Assembly (NCBI GenBank): GCA_030015575.1
Contig: CM057344.1
Span: 186,575,044-186,639,043, forward strand
Reading direction: 5' to 3'
Origin: Agapanthus africanus
Taxonomy: Eukaryota; Streptophyta; Magnoliopsida; Asparagales; Amaryllidaceae
DNA length: 64,000 nt
The notes under the pieces were generated by a model. That model searched no databases. It had not been told where the DNA came from and saw only the letters and a program-made list of their open reading frames with translations. Below are positions 55,563 through 64,000 of the stretch, piece after piece. The translations under genes and the position numbers were made by a program. The stretch's first letter is position 1. Each line of letters opens with the position of its first letter.

Positions 55563-58513
55563 CCGCGGCCTGTTTGTCGTTTTGTGAGGTGATGTTTGCA
55601 CAGTAACTCCTATTTAACAGTTCTGGTTTTCCTGGGTATTTTTTATTTTTATTCAAGAGTTGAATTTTCAGGGGTTGTTTTGGGGATTCGGTGTTTCGAT
55701 CGGAGTATCAGATTTTGTCTATGTGGCTTTCCGGATAAATTTTAGAATATGTTAAAAAGTTCGACCGGATATAAATACCCAATGTTTCCCCTGTCGGGAA
55801 ATTTCCAAGTGTTGGATTTTTCCGTAGTTTAACGACGTTCTAAGTAGTGCAAGTAACTCGATGGACCCTCTAGAAGACAACAAACCTTAACTCGATTATG
55901 TGACCGTCTTGAACTGCCCTTTGAACCTTCGGGTTTGGGGCAGTACGGCGTGCCACATGTGAGGCGTTGGCTTGACCCTTCTACGGCTGGACCGTTGGTA
56001 CTGAGACACGAACTGAATGTTGTTAGACTTATTTCATGCGTTGATCTGTATCGGGAAAACTTGGGTGTTCGATTGTTCGATCGAAAAGTTTAACATTTTC
56101 TGTTTATCTGGAATGGGATACAATAATTGGAATTCACAATAAGTTATGAGATAACTGAATGAATGTTATAAACATAGCAGTTTAGTCTCACTTGATCGGT
56201 TGCCACGGAATTTTGATGTGATCAAAAGTCCGTCGCAATCACGTAGCGTACGTGGATACTCGCCGGGTAAACTTAATAGACAGCCTCACTCCATAGCCCC
56301 GACCAAGTGACTGTAGGAGAACCCCGTCGCCGAAAGCATCCGTTCGGGTGCTCGCGGTAGCGGTGTTCCGCCTTGGTGCACTTCGTCGATGGTATCAGGG
56401 GTGCGGCCGCCTACTGAAGTTTGCGACGAGCATTCGATCAGGATGTCGGGAATCTTGTTGAATTGCCCGACTCGATATTAAAAAGTGTTTTCGATTTTGA
56501 GACTAAAATGCGGGGTTTATAATTGTTAGGCATGCGATGTCTAAGTAATTCATTTGGTCAGGCATGCGATGTCTGAGGAGGTTGCGGATTCCAACTGTTG
56601 TAGTTTTACACTTTCTTTTCTGTGACCGTAAGTGTAATATGTGATATCGCCGGTTTCGTTGCTATATGTCAACGACAATTGGGATGCGCATATTTACTTA
56701 CGTTGATGACATGTGATGTTATGTGTTGCTGGATATGTTATATTGGATCGTCGTGTTTGAATAGCCGGGGGTTTTTATGTGAGATGAGTGTTTTTCATTT
56801 TCATTCATGTAAAAACTTGTATGTAATATTCTTTTATTGGGGCGCTTCCAGGTTGTGGAAGTTGTCACTGTTTGTATATTATTTACTTTTCCGCACTAGG
56901 ATAGACCCAAGGAGGAGGGCACAAGTAACCGGGTTCTGGAGTCCAGTGGGAGACCAACTCGAGGAGTCGAGTCCGGGTCTCCTAACTCCAGAATTGGTAG
57001 GGTTGCTTGCCGCTCTCGTAGGGGTCTAGGGGTGTGGGTTTGGCTATTCATCGCGACTGTGGAATCCGTGTTTTATACTGGCTCGTATTGAAAACACGGA
57101 CGTCCTATTATATCCAATATTTCATATGATTCTTCTGCTGCGATATCTGTGATGTGATCATGTGATGTTCTGTGATAGATACAGTATATAGTATATATGA
57201 TATATTATATAGATGTTACTTATGTTTTACACCCGCGCTAGCCCTGCCCCGCTCTGCCGTTAGTTACCTAACCTAACGGTGCACGAGGGGACATCGAGGC
57301 GAATGCGGATGGCATAAGTGTACGTCGTATTTATCTGTGATGTTTAGGTGCTTAAATGATGGGATTTCATTAATGTGATTAATGAAAGAAAAGAAACCTA
57401 AGATGTTGTAGAATCGAATTTCAAAATAAAACAGGTAGCTACAGTTCTTGCTTTGCACAGAGGTATATGTGATATATCCTGCACCTTATTCGATGAGGAA
57501 ATGACCGAGATCCCTTCACCGGGAGTGACTCCTTTAGCAATAACTGGCAGATGCTACACACTCGGTTTGTCTTTTGATTGCTTTTAAGTGTTTTTGCTTT
57601 GCACAGTGATATATATGATATATCCCGCACCTCATTCGACGAGGAAAGGACCGATGATCCCTTCACCGGGAGTGACTCCTTTAGCAAAACTAGAAAAGCC
57701 TCAAAAACACTCCATTTTAAAATCATTTGATTCTACAGCGATATCAAGTTCATTACGCAATAGGTTTTCAGAAAAACCTGTCGTAGCCCTCCGTCATTTC
57801 AAATACGTACTAGTTAGTATTCGTGTTGCGGTTGTTTGGCCTCCGTCAAGGCGTAGTGTACGGTAGCTAACTAGTGCTTATCTGCTAGCATATGATGCGA
57901 TTGGATTAGGGTATTCGTACGGCGTTGTTTGGCCTCCGTCAAGGGTCGTGCGGGTGGGTTTAATTCAATCAGGAAATGACGGGTTGAACTTGACTAGCGG
58001 ACTATGGGTTGTTTGGCCTCCGTCAAGGTCATAGCGAGCTAGGGGCAAAACATTATCGGGAATTTCAAGTGTTGAAATTTGCAATGAGATTGCATACCTT
58101 CTATGAGATAGTTGGATCCCGATACCCGCTGCGAGTAAGAGTTACTCCTGGGAGAGTTTTACATATTACAATTAGCCGATCAAGTAGGTGTCTAGAAAGG
58201 TGTTAACAAGGTTACGCCTCTGGGAAAACGAGGTTTACATTAATTAGGTTCGTGCGAAAGCACGGGGGACCTCCCTCAAAGTACCGACACTGGCCTGGCT
58301 GAAAGATTGGCGAACTTGTAGTGTGTAATTAATCCCGGCTAGTCTTTCCTTTTAGGGTTTGAAGGAAGATTTGATAAAAAGCAGTGGGAGCCATCCTGAT
58401 TAGATAAAATAATAACCAATCTATTCTTGCAAGAGCGCACGCTGAGAGGTTTCTTCTCTCTCTCTCCAGGTAGCGACCATATCACGCCTTAATCAAGATA
58501 ATAATATGGAACA

Positions 58514-61230
58514 TTGACCGAACCCGCTTATTATACTGAGCTGGGGAACGTTGGTCCCGCTCCAACTTATAATTGTTATAAGACAGAGCAGGAAATTGGG
58601 GATTACCAGAATTCCCGTGCCGCCCAAACGAATAGAGTGCATGCTGATGCATCATCTTCGGGTTTGTTCATTATACAGAACTGTTTCTCAGTATCCTTTA
58701 CGTCCTGGGTATATGATACCGGATCAGGATCCCTGATATGTAATCTGTTACATAGGGCTACAGAAAGGTAGAGAACTGAGAACGGGTGATAAGTTTCATG
58801 AGGCAGAAAACGGGGCAAGAGTTGCAGCCAAGTCTGTTGGTCACTGTCACCCTGTATTACCAATACATTGATTCTGAACGAATGTTATTAGATACCGAAC
58901 CTGATATACAAAATCATATCAGTCTCTTTATTAGTAAAGAAACGGTAAAATTTTGTATTGTTGGATAATGTTTTGAACATTTCCTATATCAAAAGTTGAT
59001 CGGTTCAGGCACGTTATCTAAAAGCATTAATGTTCTAAATCAAAATACAGATCTTAGTATACGGAACACACACAAGAGGAAGAGTTCAGAATTGAACGAT
59101 TCCTTCTTGAGGTATTGTAGACTAGGTCAGATCAATGTGACCCGACTAGCTAGAGTTACATAAAGATGCATATTTAAATTAGTTTGAATTTACATGTTGT
59201 GAAACTCGCCAGTCATGTCACAAAGATATAATGACACTAGCTCTGTTTATTGGAAACAGAGAAAGAGTTAGTGAACTCTTGGGACTGATACATGATGATG
59301 TATGTAATGTCTCCTGTCTACACATGCACGGACTGGTTCTTTATACTTCATTACGTTCTCTGATAATCTTTCGAGATTCAGACCTATGTTCCTGTTGAAA
59401 CACAAGTCAGAACCTTTTGAGATATTCACAGAATATAAGTTAGAAGTAGAGAACCAAAATACGAGTATAAGTATTATGTCCTTTGATGTGATCAAGGAGG
59501 AGAATACTTGAGCACGAAATTCTTGGACTTTTCTAAAGGAGAATGAGATTCTCTCTCGGCATTACTCCTCCGTATACACCATAGCACGATGGTATATCGG
59601 GGCGGAGCAATAACACCCTATGTGATAAGGTGTGCTCTATGATGAGTACTACTGAGTTACCTATTTCCTTTTGGGAGTTATGCACTTGAGAAGCTGTATA
59701 CCTATTGAACAGGGTTCCAATCAAATCAGTTGCCTGCCATTTCATATGTGATATGGAAAGGGAAGAGCCCATATCTTAAGCTAGTTAAGATTTGGGGTTG
59801 TCCGGCCTACGTCAAAAAGCAAAATCCGGACAAGCTCGAGGCAAGGTCTGTAATGTAGAACTGGAAAGGTTCCAGCTATACAAACTACAGAAGATGATTT
59901 GATAGAACCAAAGGATTCAATAGTTACCAACAAACCTCGGCCTCTCCGCCGATCTAGTGAGGTTCCTCACCCGCCTGAGAGATACTTCGGTTACTCTATG
60001 ACAGTGGGAGCGAGGATTGCATCATGAGATGATGACCCAACTAGTTTCGAGCTGGCCATCAGGAGTAAGACTCTATAAGAATGGCTGGATGCTTAGCGAT
60101 CTGAGATGGAATCCTTATACACCAACAAAGTATGGACTTTGGTTGCTATATCTGAAGGGTTAAATCCCCATCAGGAGCAAGTATATCTTGAGAAGATTAC
60201 TTGGTGTAGATGGAAAAGTTGAGACTTTCAAAGCTAGACTTGTTAAAGGTTTTCTTCATTGACCAGGCATGGATAATGATGAAACCTTTTCAAGTAGCTA
60301 TGCTTAAGTCCATCCAGATCCTACTTGTCACGGCTACTTACCATGACTGCGATATCTGGTGGTTGGGTGTCTTGACTGCTTTTCTAAATGATGATTTAGA
60401 AGAGAGCGTCTATAAGTACACAGCCAGAAGGCTTCGTAGACAGTGGGAGCAGCGGAAACGTGTGCAAGATGCTTTATAGGATTAAAGCAGGCATCGCGGA
60501 GTTGGAACATCTGTTTTGATGGATTAGTCAAACAGTTTGACATCATCAAAATGGTAGATGAACCTTGTATAAACAAAAAGGTAGTAGGGAGTATGGTGGT
60601 GATCCTCGTAGAGTACGTGGATAACATACTCTTGATAAGAAAGGAGTTTCTTATGCTACGCTCGATCAATCTCCATTTATCACAAAGATTCTCCGTATAG
60701 GATCAAAATGATACCTCCTAAATTTTGAGTTTTGGATCTATGAGATAGATCTAATTGGATGTTAGGACTCTCACTAATTGTAGTGAGACGGTATCAACCG
60801 ATCCTGGGGAGAATCACTGGAAGGGTTTCAGGGTGATAAAGACGACTGAATGTCAGTCGCAGGCATTGTCTTTTCCCTCAGTAAAGGGACGGTATGTTGG
60901 AAGAGTTCCAAGCTAGATACCGTGACATACTAGACGATAAAGGCTGGATACATCGCTACTTAAGATGCTACCAAAGAGGCAGTCTGGGTGTATATTGGTT
61001 CATGAGATGAACTATGTTCCTACCATTGTGAGACAATGGAGTTGTGGCTTATGCCAAGGAACGCCCATCCCATCAGTGATCCAGACATATTCTAAGGCAG
61101 TATCACCTGATCATGGAGATGGTTGATCTCCAGGGTGATCGAGGATAGGAGAGTAGACTCAGAGGATAACACGGCGGATCCACTCACGAAGGCCTTTTTC
61201 CAGAGAGAGACTTTCATGGGATGGTTGAGT
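58514..61230 (+). pseudogene. Degenerate copia pol of element C
   Basis: The same remnants in the same order as in A. A short open stretch (58514-58771) holds the zinc-knuckle-like region and the protease motif WVYDTGSGSLICN. An RT part (60305-60478) contains MLKSIQILL and TAFLNDDLEESVY. A second RT part (60443-60700) contains GLKQASRSWN and YVDNILL. The catalytic motif is YVDN at 60614-60625 instead of YVDD, which would inactivate RT. It shares with A the TAG at 60094-60096 and the one-base shift upstream of the RT region. Confidence 0.88.
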
Positions 61231-61268
61231 ATGAGATACTGCAACCACTGCTACAGATGGCCCTAGTG

Positions 61269-61280
61269 CAAGTGGGAGAT
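61269..61280 (+). promoter_or_regulatory. Polypurine tract of element C
   Basis: AAGTGGGAGAT directly before the 3' LTR, identical to that of A. Confidence 0.85.
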
Positions 61281-63506
61281 TGTTAGTTATATGTATGCCC
61301 TAGAGGCCATTACTATACATAGGATGTATATTGTAGTGGATGCTGGGACATATATAGTGAGGACTTTCTTGCTCGACACGATAGTATGCTATCTGGTTGA
61401 TCTTTACCTTAACGTGTATAATGTTTGTCTCTCTGTTACATGTTGGTAAAGCCCTTAGGATGTGTACTTGACTACCTAGACTATGATGCGGATCATACTA
61501 GTGGGGACATGGTAGTCTATAAGTACATCCTTCAAAGTCCCTAGTCGTGGGTGTATCGAGACGGGGCATCGATATACCAGAGTAGACTAGCGTATACCTT
61601 CTCGACCCATACAGATGGGCGATAGATGATCCCATATCCATCGGTGTTTGACATCAGAGATGATATACGGGTGCTCAGTAGAGACTGGGTACACTGGACG
61701 GACTCGCCGAGAACTCCCAGATGGTATTATACCTCACGTCAGATGGCAGTTCTCTGGTGACACTGGTACAGAGTAGTCTGTTGATCCGAGATCGTCATAA
61801 AGTCTTGTGTGGTTTCCACTGTGCTTTGATTTCCATCTTACCACGTCCAAGAGGGCGTGCAAAACGGTGGTTTTTGGGTACAGTCCCGAGTCACATGGAG
61901 GCAATGAGCGATAGGAGGGGATTCGTCTCTCCCGGTATAGGGGGTTGATGTTGCGCTGTGTTCGATTGGCTATAACCGGAAATCCCTGGCCAGGGTTGCT
62001 GAGATTTACTGGTAAGTGTTACCAGTAGTTTCTCGAATTGTTATAGACCTCATATCGACACGACTTATCGAGCTATTGGGGTCTGACGTTTACCACCCCT
62101 AGGCGAGATATGCGACATATCAGACGATCAGACCGGACTGTACGGTAGTGTTACTGGTTGGATTCACTGGAGTGTGAGTGGGCTTGCTCGTCGATCTTCA
62201 GATCGCTCAATACCCGGGTGGCCGTTACGTTTAGCAGACCGCTTGCGGCTTGTGGGTGATTGATATGATCATCACCTGCTGCCGGCGTATTGACGAGTCT
62301 TTAGAGTCCTACACAGAGGTTTCCTGGCTCAAGCGAAACGAAATAGGAGCGCATATGAGATATGTGTGGGACCGAGAATAATAAGTGTATGTGATACCAT
62401 ATTCTATTCTCGCGATGAATGTGTCGAATGGTTGTATGCGATATAACCTAGTTATCGAATCAAGAATTGATTCGATAAATCGATACATTGGATATTAGCC
62501 GGTTATATGCGATATGACCGGATCGTTAAATCAAATGTTGATTTAATGATTTAATGTATAATTATATATTTGATATATTACTTTGCATTAACTAATATTG
62601 GTTCACTTTAGATGGATTTTCTCACTCGGATGTGCGCATTATATATGTGATATGATTTTGTGCACTTGCTTGTATCATGTTTGATGATACATGCTTTTTG
62701 GTTAAGTGTAAAGTATTAAACCTTGGTTAATGAAATGGTTAGGGTTTATTATTTGTTATTCATTTATCTTATTTAATTATCCATTTATTTTTGATAAATG
62801 AATAAAAGAAAAGAGAAAAGAATGGTGGCTAATTTTGTTTCATGTTGAAGCTTCTTGAAGCTTTGATCAAGTCAACCATTCTTATCTCATCCTTAACCCT
62901 AACCATTCCCACTAACCCTAGTTTAATCTCTACACTTGACCATGGTTTAGATTATGATAAGTTTTCATTTTCTTTTCATTTTTAAATAACTTATCATAAC
63001 AATTATCATCTTCTTCTTCTTCTTCTTCAAGAAAGAAGCTTGCATTCATCAATGGTGATTGATGATAAAGAGTGAGAAATCCAATTCTAAATAGAACCCA
63101 CTTCCTATTTCTTCATCCTCTACCTCTTGCCAAGTAGTAGAGTGTGTTTTCTTCACAAGTTTCTTGACTTGGTGAAGTCGGAGCTTGATTTAGCGATGCC
63201 TCGACGTAGATCATCTTCGGCATGGACATCGACGACCTAGCCGTCCATTCTCCGATGAAGCCGACGCTAGAGCCCGGGATCCGTCTTGGACAGCGAGGAG
63301 ACTTCATTGCGGAGCCGTGGAGGTGGAGCACCGGATCTACAAAGGTTGTATATCCGTATTCTCATAGTTAAGTGTTAACTAGTTAGCTTTTTCGCCTAGT
63401 TTTCTAGCCAACGATCCGTAGTTTAGGGTTTCTCGGCACCGTAAAATTTGAAATTGGCATGGTTGATGCCTTGTGAGACCTCATTAGGGTGCCTAGGAAC
63501 CCTACA
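61281..63506 (+). mobile_element. 3' LTR of element C
   Basis: 2226 bp, same ends as the 5' LTR. The last ~900 bp appear identical to it. Confidence 0.95.
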
Positions 63507-64000
63507 AAATGGTTTTTCTCACTTGTTTGTGCACATTGTATATGTGATATACTTTTGTACACAAGTTTGTATCATGTTTGATGATACATGCTCACTAGGG
63601 TTTGTGTAAAGATTAAACCATGGTTGTATATTGGTTAGGGTTTTCATTTTCTTATTCATTTATTTTATTTTGGAAATGATAATGAGAAAAATGGTGGCTT
63701 TCTTTGTTTGCATCTTGAAGCTTCATGAAGCTTTGACTAAGTGACCATTTTGTCTCATGCTTAACCCTAACCACTCCATCTAACCTTAGTTAAATCTCTA
63801 CACTAAACCATGGTTTGTATATGATAAGAATTGATTTTTTCTTTTCTATTTGATTATTCTTATCATATCATTATCTTCATCTTCTTCTTCTTAAAAAGAT
63901 GAAGAAAGCTTGCTTCATCAATGGCAACTTGAGCAATTGAGTGAGAAATCCAATTCTAAAGTGAACCCACCTCCTATTTCTTCATCCTCTACCTCTTGCC
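63507..64000 (+). mobile_element. 3' LTR of element A (LTR B), right part
   Basis: Resumes with the second AAATG and GTTTTTCTCACTTG, matching LTR A from about 44930 on, apart from a few substitutions and a 9-bp deletion in a TTTATTTTA tract. It runs off the window before the LTR end, so the target duplication of A cannot be checked. Confidence 0.92.

Larger units (their letters stand above)
55324..58500 (+). mobile_element. Long 5' interior of element C without recognisable gag
   Basis: Collinear with the same part of element A, with the tandem duplication around CACCGGGAGTGACTCC at about 57445-57690. The three spaced copies near 57831, 57923 and 58010 all read GTTGTTTGGCCTCCGTCAAG, where A has CATGCG in place of CCTCCG. 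Confidence 0.8.
53098..63506 (+). mobile_element. Complete copia element C nested in LTR B
   Basis: 10,409 bp with LTRs of exactly equal length (2226 bp) and 5-bp duplication AAATG at 53093-53097 and 63507-63511. It belongs to the same family as A: the LTRs and interior align throughout. I count about 16 differences between its two LTRs (under 1 percent), mostly in the first 1300 bp, so the insertion is young. It lacks recognisable gag and has a broken pol, so it was probably moved by enzymes from another copy. Confidence 0.96.

Overview
The window looks like nuclear DNA of a flowering plant and consists almost entirely of transposable elements. The evidence is AT-rich background, plant-type GT..AG introns, a CACTA (En/Spm) transposon with tnp2, DUF4218 and DUF4216 domains, Ty1/copia and Ty3/gypsy LTR elements with initiator-Met-tRNA primer sites, tRNA-derived SINEs and abundant microsatellites. 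The species cannot be told from this. I found no intact cellular protein gene and no functional rRNA or tRNA gene. One cellular exon, from a THUMP-domain (THUMPD1/Tan1-like) gene, is present as a fragment captured inside the CACTA element.

Layout. (1) 1-2991 is the 3' end of a gypsy-like element: a broken reading frame, a purine tract at 1028-1044 and an LTR-like stretch. (2) 2992-13269 is a complete CACTA element with a TCC target duplication, palindromic subterminal repeats, a captured THUMP exon on the minus strand, a 574-bp tandem array with long hairpins in front of the transposase, a four-exon transposase with two nonsense codons, and a twelve-exon TnpA-like second gene with tandemly duplicated mini-exons. 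(3) 13273-20166 is mostly unassigned sequence. It holds a ~405-bp foldback, a tandem duplication, compound microsatellites and two oppositely oriented copies of one SINE family, one with a perfect 17-bp target duplication. (4) 20167-20801 is the 5' end of a second CACTA-like element. (5) 20802-35228 is a copia-type LTR (F) split by a 13.1-kb minus-strand gypsy element (E). E has a 2.5-kb interior with only a broken gag and an acidic ORF, and one of its LTRs carries a 3.1-kb solo LTR (H). (6) 35229-about 40090 is a second, diverged copia LTR and interior (D). (7) About 40230-43592 is a degenerate minisatellite and the 5' part of a gypsy LTR (G). (8) 43593-64000 is a copia element (A, with 3' LTR B) whose 3' LTR contains a complete 10.4-kb element of the same family (C), with TSD AAATG.

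How the pieces relate. The insertions form a nested stack: C lies in the 3' LTR of A, A lies in LTR G, H lies in an LTR of E, and E lies in LTR F. Elements A and C share the same stop codon and frameshift in pol, and no gag is recognisable in either. The diverged element D carries the same non-coding interior segments, so this looks like a long-lived non-autonomous lineage copied by enzymes supplied elsewhere. Its LTRs keep small hairpins, one showing compensatory base changes between families. E also lacks pol. Both of its ORFs start directly after a consensus 3' splice site. All boundaries, TSDs and reading frames were read by eye from the sequence. Family names rest on recognised motifs, not on database searches.
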